Source: Xylocopa sonorina
Lineage: Eukaryota; Arthropoda; Insecta; Hymenoptera; Apidae
Assembly: GCF_050948175.1 (NCBI RefSeq)
Contig: NW_027490098.1
Span: forward strand, 1,860,001-1,924,000
Reading direction: 5' to 3'
DNA length: 64,000 nucleotides
The notes under the pieces were generated by a model. That model was given only the letters and a program-made list of their open reading frames with translations. It was not told where the DNA came from and made no database searches. The position numbers were made by a program, and so were the translations under genes. Each line of letters begins with the position of its first letter. The first letter of the stretch is position 1. This document shows positions 1-11,300 of this stretch, one piece after another.

Positions 1-191
1 ATAGCGTCTGGGGATGTCTAGGTATCACAGCAATAGAGCTCTAATGCTTCTTAAAACGCGATATCGCATCTCTTTTCTATGTTTCATGGTAAGATATTAT
101 ATGATTTGCGAAGTGTTATGTATTCCTCGTATACACTTCAAATGAATGTAAATGCGACACTTCCTTGCATGGAAATAGCCTTTGCAGATGT

Positions 192-204
192 CTACGTATC
201 GTAG
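192..204. repeat. Short dyad ctacg-tat-cgtag in the monomer
   Basis: Perfect 5-bp inverted arms are separated by 3 nt. The motif recurs in most monomers. Common variants destroy it: 'ctacctatcgtag' changes one arm base, and 'ctaggtatcgtag' or 'ctaggtatcacag' alter one or both arms. In satellites with no CENP-B box, short dyads have been proposed to favour non-B DNA at centromeres; applying that idea here is inference. Confidence 0.8.
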
Positions 205-231
205 CAATAGAGTTCTTATGATTCTTAAAAC

Positions 232-241
232 GCGATATCGC
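232..241. repeat. Perfect 10-bp palindrome gcgatatcgc
   Basis: The decamer equals its own reverse complement and contains an EcoRV site (GATATC). It occurs in most monomers. It is lost in a divergent class carrying 'gagatattgc' or 'gggatattgc', frequent between about 44.7 and 58.1 kb, and in units with 'gcgagaacgc' such as those near 4,756, 15,894 and 26,690. Confidence 0.9.
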
Positions 242-283
242 ATCTCATTTCTATGTTTCATGGTAAGATATAATATGATTTGT

Positions 284-313
284 GAAGTGTTATGCATTCC
301 TCGTCTACACTTC
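284..313. repeat. 7-bp inverted repeat with 16-nt loop
   Basis: The arms 'gaagtgt' (284-290) and 'acacttc' (307-313) are perfect reverse complements separated by 16 nt. A further 'acacttc' lies about 20 bp downstream in the same monomer ('gcgacacttcc'), so the left arm could pair with either. The right arm is broken in units carrying 'ctacgattc' instead of 'ctacacttc'. Confidence 0.75.
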
Positions 314-682
314 AAATGAATGTAAATGCGACACTTCCTTGCATGGAAATAGCGTTTGCAGATGTCTACGTATCGTAGCAATGGAGTTCTTATAATTCTT
401 AAAACGCGATATCGCATCTCATTTCTATGTTTCATGGTAAGATATAATATGATTTGCGAAGTGTCATGTATTCCTCGTCTACACTTCAAATGAATGTAAA
501 TGCGACACTTCCTTGCAAAGAAATAGCGTTTGCAGATGTCTACGTATCGTAGCAATAGATTTCTAATGCTTCTTAAAACGCGATATCGCATCTCATTTCT
601 ATGTTTCATGGCAAGATATAAAATGATTTGCGAAGTGAAATGCATTCCTCGTCTACGATTCAAGTGAATGAAAATGCGACAC

Positions 683-696
683 TTCCTTGCAAGGAA
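683..696. repeat. 14-bp palindrome at the unit junction
   Basis: The sequence ttccttgcaaggaa is a perfect self-complementary 14-mer. Frequent variants in other monomers are ttccttgcatggaa, ttccttgctaggaa, ttccttggtaggaa and ttccttgcaaagaa, each of which breaks the perfect symmetry. Variation at this site is linked to variation 15-30 bp downstream, making it a useful marker of monomer class. Confidence 0.88.
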
Positions 697-3600
697 ATAG
701 CGTTTGCAGATGTCTACGTATCGTAACATTAGAGTTCTTATGATTCTTAAAACGCGATATCGCATCTCATATCTATGTTTCATGGTAAGATGTAATATGA
801 TATGCGAAGTGTTATATATTCCTCGTCTACACTTCAAATGAATGTAAATGCGACACTTCCTTGCATGGAAATAGCGTTTGCAGATGTCTACGTATCGTAG
901 CAATGGAGTTCTTATGATTCTTAAAACGCGATATCGCACCTCATTTCTATGTTTCATCGTAAGATATAACATGATTTGCGAAGTGTTATGTATTCGTCGT
1001 CTACGATTCAAATGAATGTAAATGCGACACTTCCTTGGTAGGAAATAGCGTCTGGGGATGTCTAGGTATCACAGCAATAGAGCTCTAATGCTTCTTAAAA
1101 CGCGATATCGCATCTCTTTTCTATGTTTCATGGTAAGATATTATATGATTTGCGAAGTGTTATGTATTCCTCGTATACACTTCAAATGAATGTAAATGCG
1201 ACACTTCCTTGCATGGAAATAGCCTTTGCAGATGTCTACGTATCGTAGCAATAGAGTTCTTATGATTCTTAAAACGCGATATCGCATCTCATTTCTATGT
1301 TTCATGGTAAGATATAATATGATTTGTGAAGTGTTATGCATTCCTCGTCTACACTTCAAATGAATGTAAATGCGACACTTCCTTGCATGGAAATAGCGTT
1401 TGCAGATGTCTACGTATCGTAGCAATGGAGTTCTTATAATTCTTAAAACGCGATATCGCATCTCATTTCTATGTTTCATGGTAAGATATAATATGATTTG
1501 CGAAGTGTCATGTATTCCTCGTCTACACTTCAAATGAATGTAAATGCGACACTTCCTTGCAAAGAAATAGCGTTTGCAGATGTCTACGTATCGTAGCAAT
1601 AGATTTCTAATGCTTCTTAAAACGCGATATCGCATCTCATTTCTATGTTTCATGGCAAGATATAAAATGATTTGCGAAGTGAAATGCATTCCTCGACTAC
1701 GATTCAAATGAATGAAAATGCGACACGTCCTTGCAAGGAAATAGCGTTTGCAGATGTCTACCTATCGTAGCAATAGAGTTCTAATGCTTCTTAAAACGCG
1801 ATATCGCATCTCATTTCTATGTTTCATGGTAAGATATAATATTCATTGCGAAGTGTTATGTATTCCTCGTGTACGATTCAAATGAACGCAAATGCGACAC
1901 TTCCTTGCAAGGAAATAGCGTTTGCAGATGTCTACGTATCGTAACATTAGAGTTCTTATGATTCTTAAAACGCGATATCGCATCTCATATCTATGTTTCA
2001 TGGTAAGATGTAATATGATATGCGAAGTGTTATATATTCCTCGGCTACACTTCAAATGAATGTAAATGCGACACTTCCTTGCATGGAAATAGCGTTTGCA
2101 GATGTCTACGTATCGTAGCAATGGAGTTCTTATGATTCTTAAAACGCGATATCGCATCCCATTTCTATGTTTCATGGTTAGATATAATATGATTTGCGAA
2201 GTGTCATGTATTCCTCGTCTACGCTTCAAATGAATGTAAATGCGACACTTCCTTGCATGGAAATAGCGTTTGCAGATGTCTACGTATCGTAGCAATGGAG
2301 TTCTTATGATTCTTAAAACGCGATATCGCATCTCATTTCTATGTTTCATGGTAAGATATAATATGATTTGCGAAGTGTCATGTATTCCTCGTCTACACTT
2401 CAAATGAATGTAAATGCGACACTTCCTTGCAAGGAAATAGCGTTTGCAGATGTCTACGTATCGTAGCAATAGATTTCTAATGCTTCATAAAACGCGTTAT
2501 CGCATCCCATTTCTATGTTTCATCGTGCGATATAATATGATTTGCGAAGTGTTATGTATTCCTCGTCTACACTTCAAATGAATGTAATTGCGACACTTCC
2601 TAGCAAGGAAATAGCGTTTGCAGATGTCTACGTATCGTAGCAATAGATTTCTAATGCTTCTTAAAACGCGATATCGCATCTCATTTCTATGTTTCATGGT
2701 AAGATATAATATGATTTGAGAAGTGTCATGTATTCCTCGCCTACACTTCAAATGAATGTAAATGCGACACTTCCTTGCTAGGAAATAGCGTCTGCAGATG
2801 TCTAGGTATCGTAGCGATAGAGTTCTAATGCTTCTTAAAACGCGATATCGCATCTCATTTCTATGTTTCATGGTAAGATATTATATGATTTGCGAAGTGT
2901 TATGTATTCCTCGTCTACACTTCAAATGAATGTAAATGCGACACTTCCTTGCATGGAAATAGCGTTTGCAGATGTCTACGTATCGTAGCAATGGAGTTCT
3001 TATGATTCTTAAAACGCGATATCGCATCTCATCTCTATGTTTCATGGTAAGATATAATATGATTTGCGAAGTGTCATGTATTCCTCGTCTACACTTCAAA
3101 TGAATGTAAATGCGACACTTCCTTGCTAGGAAATAGCGTCTGCAGATGTCTAGGTACCGTAGCAATAGAGTTCGAATGCTTCTTAAAACGCGATATCGCA
3201 TCTCATATCTATGTTTCATGGTAAGATGTAATATGATTTGCGATGTGTTATGTATTCCTCGTCTACGATTCAAATGAATGTAAATGCGACACTTCCTTGC
3301 AAGGAAATAGCGTTTGCAGATGTCTACGTATCGTAGCAATAGATTTCTAATGCTTCTTAAAACGCGATATCGCATCTCTTTTCTATGTTTCATGGTAAGA
3401 TATTATATGATTTGCGAAGTGTTATGTATTCCTCGTCTACACTTCAAATGAATGTAAGTGCGACACTTCCCTGCATGGAAATAGCGTTTGCAGATGTCTA
3501 CGTATCGTAGCAATAGAGTTCTTATGATTCTTAAAACGCGATATCGCATCTCATTTCTATGTTTCATGGTAAGATATAATATGATTTGTGAAGTGTTATG

Positions 3601-4604
3601 TATTCCTCGTCTACACTTCAAATGAATGTAAATGCGGCAATTCCTTGCATGGAAATAGCGTTTGCAGATGTCTACGTATCGTAGCAATGGAGTACTTATA
3701 ATTCTTAAAACGCGATATCGCATCTCATTTCTATGTTTCATGGTAAGATATAATATGATTTGCGAAGTGTCATGTATTCCTCGTCTACACTTCAAATGAA
3801 TGTAAATGCGACACTTCCTTGCAAAGAAATAGCGTTTGCAGATGTCTACGTATCGTAGCAATAGATTTCTAATGCTTCTTAAAACGCGATATCGCATCTC
3901 ATTTCTATGTTTCATGGCAAGATATAATATGATTTGCGAAGTGTTATGCAATCCTCGTCTACACTTCAAATGAATGTAAATGCGACACTTCCTTGCAAAG
4001 AAATAGCGTTTGCAGATGTCTACGTATCGTGACATTAGAGTTCTTATGATTCTTAAAACGCGATATCGCATCTCATATCTATGTTTCATGGTAAGATGTA
4101 ATATGATATGCGAAGTGTTATATATTCCTCGTCTACACTTCAAATGAATGTAAATGCGACACTTCCTTGCATGGAAATAGCGTTTGCAGATGTCTACGTA
4201 CCGTAGCAATGGAGTTCTTATGATTCTTAAAACGCGGTATCGCATCTCATATCTATGTTTCATGGTAAGATATAATATTCATTGCGAAGTGTTATGTATT
4301 CCTCGTCTACGATTCAAATGAACGTAAATGCGACACTTCCTTGCAAGGAAATAGCGTTTGCAGATGTCTACGTATCGTAACATTAGATTTCTTATGATTC
4401 TTAAAACGCGATATCGCATCTCATATATATGTTTCATGGTAAGATGTAATATGATATGCGAAGTGTTATATATTCCTCGTCTACACTTCAAATGAATGTA
4501 AATGCGACACTTCCTTGCATGGAAATAGCGTTTGCAGATGTCTACGTATCGTAGCAATAGATTTCTAATGCTTCTTAAAACGCGTTATAGCATCTCATTT
4601 CTAT

Positions 4605-4607
4605 GTT
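4605..4607. other. 1-bp deletion in the monomer
   Basis: The usual 'ctatgtttcatgg' reads 'ctatgttcatgg', one T short. It shifts the array phase by -1, and all later offsets to the first 4.6 kb are one base short of whole monomers until about 14.4 kb. Confidence 0.93.
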
Positions 4608-7583
4608 CATGGTAAGATATAATATGATTTGCGAAGTGTCATGTATTCCTCGTCTACACTTCAAATGAATGTAAATGCGACACTTCCTTGCATGGAAATA
4701 GCGTTTGCAGATGTCTACGTATCGTAGCAATAGATTTCTAATGCTTCTTAAAACGCGAGAACGCATATCATTTCTATGTTTCATGGTAAGATATTATATG
4801 ATTTGCGAAGTGTTATGTATTCCTCGTCTGCACTTCAAATGAATGTAAATGCGACACTTCCTTGCATGGAAATAGCGTTTGCAGATGTCTACGTATCGTA
4901 GCAATACATTTCTAATGCTTCTTAAAACGCGATATCGCATCTCATTTCTATGTTTCATGGCAAGATATAAAATGATTTGCGAAGTGAAATGCATTCCTCG
5001 TCTACGATTCAAATGAATGAAAATGCGACACTTCCTTGCAAGGAAATAGCGTTTGCAGATGTCTACCTATCGTAGCAATAGAGTTCTAATGCTTCTTAAA
5101 ACGCGATATCGCATCTCATTTCTATGTTTCATGGTAAGATATAATATTCATTGCGAAGTGTTATGTATTCCTCGTGTACGATTCAAATGAACGTAAATGC
5201 GACACTTCCTTGCAAGGAAATAGCATTTGCAGATGTCTACGTATCGTAACATTAGAGTTCTGATGATTCTTAAAACGCGATATCGCATCTCATATCTATG
5301 TTTCATGGTAAGATGTAACATGATTTGCGAAGTGTTATGTATTCGTCGTCTACGATTCAAATGAATGTAAATGCGACACTTCCTTGGTAGGAAATAGCGT
5401 CTGGGGATGTCTAGGTATCACAGCAATAGAGCTCTAATGCTTCTTAAAACGCGATATCGCATCCCATTTCTATGTTTCATGGTTAGATATAATATGATTT
5501 GCGAAGTGTCATGTATTCCTCGTCTACGCTTCAAATGAATGTAAATGCGACACTTCCTTGCATGGAAATAGCGTTTGCAGATGTCTACGTATCGTAGCAA
5601 TGGAGTTCTTATGATTCTTAAAACGCGATATCGCATCTCATTTCTATGTTTCATCGTAAGATATAATATGATTTGCGAAGTGTCATGTATTCCTCGTCTA
5701 CACTTCAAATGAATGTAAATGCGACACTTCCTTGCATGGAAATAGCGTTTGCAGATGTCTACGTTTCGTAGCAATAGATTTCTAATGCTTCATAAAACGC
5801 GTTATCGCATCCCATTTCTATGTTTCATCGTACGATATAATATGATTTGCGAAGTGTTATGTATTCCTCGTCTACACTTCAAATGAATGTAATTGCGACA
5901 CTTCCTAGCAAGGAAATAGCGTTTGCAGATGTCTACGTATCGTAGCAATAGATTTCTAATGCTTCTTAAAACGCGATATCGCATCTCATTTCTATGTTTC
6001 ATGGTAAGATATAATATGATTTGAGAAGTGTCATGTATTCCTCGCCTACACTTCAAATGAATGTAAATGCGACACTTCCTTGCTAGGAAATAGCGTCTGC
6101 AGATGTCTAGGTATCGTAGCGATAGAGTTCTTGTGATTCTTAAAACGCGATATCGCATCTCATATCTATGTTTCATGGTAAGATGTAATATGATTTGCGA
6201 AGTGTTATGTATTCCTCGTCTACACTTTAAATGGATGTAAATGCGACACTTCCTTGCATGGAAATAGCGTTTGCAGATGTCTACGTATCGTAGCAATGGA
6301 GTTCTTATGATTCTTAAAACGCGATATCACATCTCATTTCTATGTTTCATGGTAAGATATAATATGATTTGCGAAGTGTTATGTATTCCTCGTCTACACT
6401 TCAAATGAATGTAAATGCGACACTTCCTTGCATGGAAATAGCGTTTGCAGATGTCTACGTATCGTAGCAATGGAGTTCTTATGATTCTTAAAACGCGATA
6501 TCGAATCTCATTTCTATGTTTCATGGTAAGATATAATATGATTTGCGAAGTGTTATGTATTCCTCGTCTACACTTCAAATGAATGTAAATGCGACACTTC
6601 CTTGGTAGGAAATAGCGTCTGGGGATGTCTAGGTATCGCAGCAATAGAGCTCTAATGCTTCTTAAAACGCGATATCGCAGCTCATTTCTATGTTTCATGG
6701 CAAAATATAATATGATTTGCGAAGTGTTATGCATTCCTCGTCTACGATTCAAATGAATGTAAATGCGACACTTCCTTGCAAGGAAATAGCGTTTGCAGAT
6801 GTCTACGTATCGTAGCAATAGATTTCTAATGCTTCTTAAAACGCGATATCGCATCTCTTTTCTATGTTTCATGGTAAGATATTATATGATTTGCGAAGTG
6901 TTATGTATTCCTCGTATACACTTCAAATGAATGTAAATGCGACACTTCCTTGCATGGAAATAGCCTTTGCAGATGTCTACGTATCGTAGCAATAGAGTTC
7001 TTATGATTCTTAAAACGCGATATCGCATCTCATTTCTATGTTTCATGGTAAGATATAATATGATTTGTGAAGTGTTATGCATTCCTCGTCTACACTTCAA
7101 ATGAATGTAAATGCGACACTTCCTTGCATGGAAATAGCGTTTGCAGATGTCTACGTATCGTAGCAATGGAGTTCTTATAATTCTTAAAACGCGATATCGC
7201 ATCTCATTTCTATGTTTCATGGTAAGATATAATATGATTTGCGAAGTGTCATGTATTCCTCGTCTACACTTCAAATGAATGTAAATGCGACACTTCCTTG
7301 CAAAGAAATAGCGTTTGCAGATGTCTACGTATCGTAGCAATAGATTTCTAATGCTTCTTAAAACGCGATATCGCATCTCATTTCTATGTTTCATGGCAAG
7401 ATATAAAATGATTTGCGAAGTGAAATGCATTCCTCGTCTACGATTCAAATGAATGAAAATGCGACACTTCCTTGCAAGGAAATAGCGTTTGCAGATGTCT
7501 ACCTATCGTAGCAATAGAGTTCTAATGCTTCTTAAAACGCGATATCGCATCTCATTTCTATGTTTCATGGTAAGATATAATAT

Positions 7584-8330
7584 TCATCGCGAAGTGTTAT
7601 GTATTCCTCGTGTACGATTCAAATGAACGTAAATGCGACACTTCCTTGCAAGGAAATAGCTTTTGCAGATGTCTACGTATCGTAACATTAGAGTTCTTAT
7701 GATTCTTAAAACGCGATATCGCATCTCATATCTATGTTTCATGGTAAGATGTAATATGATATGCGAAGTGTTATATATTCCTCGTCTACACTTCAAATGA
7801 ATGTAAATGCGACACTTCCTTGCATGGAAATAGCGTTTGCAGATGTCTACGTATCGTAGCAATGGAGTTCTTATGATTCTTAAAACGCGATATCGCATCT
7901 CATTTCTATGTTTCATCGTAAGATATAATATGATTTGCGAAGTGTTATGTATTCGTCGTCTACGATTCAAATGAACGTAAATGCGACACTTCCTTGCAAG
8001 GAAATAGCTTTTGCAGATGTCTACGTATCGTAACACAAGAGTTCTTATGATTCTTAAAACGCGATATCGCATCTCATATCTATGTTTCATGGTAAGATGT
8101 AATATGATATGCGAAGTGTTATATATTCCTCGTCTACACTTCAAATGAATGTGAATGCGACACTTCCTTGCATGGAAATAGCGTTTGCAGATGTCTACGT
8201 ATCGTAGCAATGGAGTTCTTATGATTCTTAAAACGCGATATCGCATCTCATTTCTATGTTTCATCGTAAGATATAATATGATTTGCGAAGTGTTATGTAT
8301 TCGTCGTCTACGATTCAAATGAATGTAAAT
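7584..8330. repeat. 348-bp dimer duplication
   Basis: The segment with 'gaacgtaaatgcgac' and the rare 'aaatagcttttgcag' occurs near 7,615-7,930 and again 348 bp (two monomers) later near 7,963-8,278. Small differences include 'taacattagag' in the first copy and 'taacacaagag' in the second. The same rare 'agcttttgc' variant also occurs near 10,095 and 12,532, showing spread of this variant by longer duplications. Confidence 0.75.
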
Positions 8331-11300
8331 GCGACACTTCCTTGGTAGGAAATAGCGTCTGGGGATGTCTAGGTATCACAGCAATAGAGCTCTAATGCTT
8401 CTTAAAACGCGATATCGCATCCCATTTCTATGTTTCATGGTAAGATATAATATGATTTGCGAAGTGTCATGTATTCCTCGTCTACGCTTCAAATGAATGT
8501 AAATGCGACACTTCCTTGCATGGAAATAGCGTTTGCAGATGTCTACGTATCGTAGCAATGGAGTTCTTATGATTCTTAAAACGCGATATCGCATCTCATT
8601 TCTATGTTTCATGGTAAGATATAATATGATTTGCGAAGTGTCATGTATTCCTCGTCTACACTTCAAATGAATGTAAATGCGACACTTCCTTGCAAGGAAA
8701 TAGCGTTTGCAGATGTCTACGTATCGTAGCAATAGATTTCTAATGCTTCATAAAACGCGTTATCGCATCCCATTTCTATGTTTCATCGTGCGATATAATA
8801 TGATTTGCGAAGTGTTATGTATTCCTCGTCTACGATTCAAATGAATGTAAATGCGACACTTCCTTGGTAGGAAATAGCGTCTGGGGATGTCTAGGTATCA
8901 CAGCAATAGAGCTCTAATGCTTCTTAAAACGCGATATCGCATCTCATTTCTATGTTTCATGGTAAGATATAATATGATTTGCGAAGTGTCATGTATTCCT
9001 CGTCTACGCTTCAAATGAATGTAAATGCGACACTTCCTTGCATGGAAATAGCGTTTGCAGATGTCTACGTATCGTAGCAATGGAGTTCTTATGATTCTTA
9101 AAACGCGATATCGCATCTCATTTCTATGTTTCATCGTAAGATATAATATGATTTGCGAAGTGTTATGTATTCGTCGTCTACGATTCAAATGAATGTAAAT
9201 GCGACACTTCCTTGGTAGGAAATAGCGTCTGGGGATGTCTAGGTATCACAGCAATAGAGCTCTAATGCTTCTTAAAACGCGATATCGCATCCCATTTCTA
9301 TGTTTCATGGTAAGATATAATATGATTTGCGAAGTGTCATGTATTCCTCGTCTACGCTTCAAATGAATGTAAATGCGACACTTCCTTGCATGGAAATAGC
9401 CTTTGCAGATGTCTACGTATCGTAGCAATAGAGTTCTTATGATTGTTAAAACGCGATATCGCATCTCATTTCTATGTTTCATGGTAAGATATAATATGAT
9501 TTGTGAAGTGTTATGCATTCCTCGTCTACACTTCAAATGAATGTAAATGCGACACTTCCTTGCATGGAAATAGCGTTTGCAGATGTCTACGTATCGTAGC
9601 AATGGAGTTCTTATAATTCTTAAAACGCGATATCGCATCTCATTTCTATGTTTCATGGTAAGATATAATATGATTTGCGAAGTGTCATGTATTCCTCGTC
9701 TACACTTCAAATGAATGTAAATGCGACACTTCCTTGCAAAGAAATAGCGTTTGCAGATGTCTACGTATCGTAGCAATAGATTTCTAATGCTTCTTAAAAC
9801 GCGATATCGCATCTCATTTCTATGTTTCATGGCAAGATATAAAATGATTTGCGAAGTGAAATGCATTCCTCGTCTACGATTCAAATGAATGAAAATGCGA
9901 CACTTCCTTGCAAGGAAATAGCGTTTGCAGATGTCTACCTATCGTAGCAATAGAGTTCTAATGCTTCTTAAAACGCGATATCGCATCTCATTTCTATGTT
10001 TCATGGTAAGATATAATATTCATTGCGAAGTGTTATGTATTCCTCGTGTACGATTCAAATGAACGTAAATGCGACACTTCCTTGCAAGGAAATAGCTTTT
10101 GCAGATGTCTACGTATCGTAACATAAGAGTTCTTATGATTCTTAAAACGCGATATCGCATCTCATATCTATGTTTCATGGTAAGATGTAATATGATATGC
10201 GAAGTGTTATATATTCCTCGTCTACACTTCAAATGAATGTAAATGCGACACTTCCTTGCATGGAAATAGCGTTTGCAGATGTCTACGTATCGTAGCAATG
10301 GAGTTCTTATGATTCTTAAAACGCGATATCGCATCTCATTTCTATGTTTCATCGTAAGATATAATATGATTTGCGAAGTGTTATGTATTCGTCGTCTACG
10401 ATTCAATTGAATGTAAACGCGACACTTCCTTGGTAGGAAATAGCGTCTGGGGATGTCTAGGTATCACAGCAATAGAGCTCTAATGCTTCTTAAAACGCGA
10501 TATCGCATCCCATTTCTATGTTTCATGGTAAGATATAATATGATTTGCGAAGTGTCATGTATTCCTCGTCTACGCTTCAAATGAATGTAAATGCGACACT
10601 TCCTTGCATGGAAATAGCGTTTGCAGATGTCTACGTATCGTAGCAATGGAGTTCTTATGATTCTTAAAACGCGATATCGCATCTCATTTCTATGTTTCAT
10701 GGTAAGATATAATATGATTTGCGAAGTGTCATGTATTCCTCGTCTACACTTCAAATGAATGTAAATGCGACACTTCCTTGCAAGGAAATAGCGTTTGCAG
10801 ATGTCTACGTATCGTAGCAATAGATTTCTAATGCTTCATAAAACGCGTTATCGCATCCCATTTCTATGTTTCATCGTGCGATATAATATGATTTGCGAAG
10901 TGTTATGTATTCCTCGTCTACGATTCAAATGAATGTAAATGCGACACTTCCTTGGTAGGAAATAGCGTCTGGGGATGTCTAGGTATCACAGCAATAGAGC
11001 TCTAATGCTTCTTAAAACGCGATATCGCATCTCATTTCTATGTTTCATGGTAAGATATAATATGATTTGCGAAGTGTCATGTATTCCTCGTCTACGCTTC
11101 AAATGAATGTAAATGCGACACTTCCTTGCATGGAAATAGCGTTTGCAGATGTCTACGTATCGTAGCAATGGAGTTCTTATAATTCTTAAAACGCGATATC
11201 GCATCTCATTTTTATGTTTCATGGTAAGATATAATATGATTTGCGAAGTGTCATGTATTCCTCGTCTACACTTCAAATGAATGTAAATGCGACACTTCCT

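Larger units (their letters stand above)
187..360. repeat. Representative satellite monomer (174 bp)
   Basis: This is one ordinary full-length unit; the phase is arbitrary. A typical composite monomer has 31 G and 31 C in 174 bp (35.6% GC) and nine CpG dinucleotides. It holds a short hairpin (ctacg-tat-cgtag), an EcoRV-containing palindrome (gcgatatcgc), an AT-rich stretch around 'taagatataatatg', a longer inverted repeat (gaagtgt...acacttc) and, at the unit junction, a 14-bp near-palindrome centred on 'ttgcaa' in its perfect form. The length equals 58 codons, so one minus-strand frame stays open across adjacent units. Confidence 0.9.
1..1740. repeat. 6-monomer (1,044 bp) tandem duplication, first copy entire
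   Basis: Position 1 and position 1,045 start the same sequence, and the match runs for about 650 bp with no difference seen by eye. The first difference noted is 'cctcgtctac' (near 652) against 'cctcgactac' (near 1,696), after which the copies diverge in monomer type around 715/1,759. A related block recurs near 6,790-7,490, 33 monomers further on once the 1-bp loss near 4,605 is counted. Confidence 0.85.

Noticed and set aside
270..285. 'gatataat' as a bacterial -10 promoter box
   Set aside because: It recurs in nearly every monomer as part of an AT-rich stretch, has no gene downstream, and the array is eukaryotic in character.
7615..8278. Local dimer as evidence that the whole array is built of 348-bp dimers
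   Set aside because: Dimer duplications occur at 7.6-8.3 kb and 58.9-59.6 kb, but variant classes do not alternate regularly across the rest of the window.
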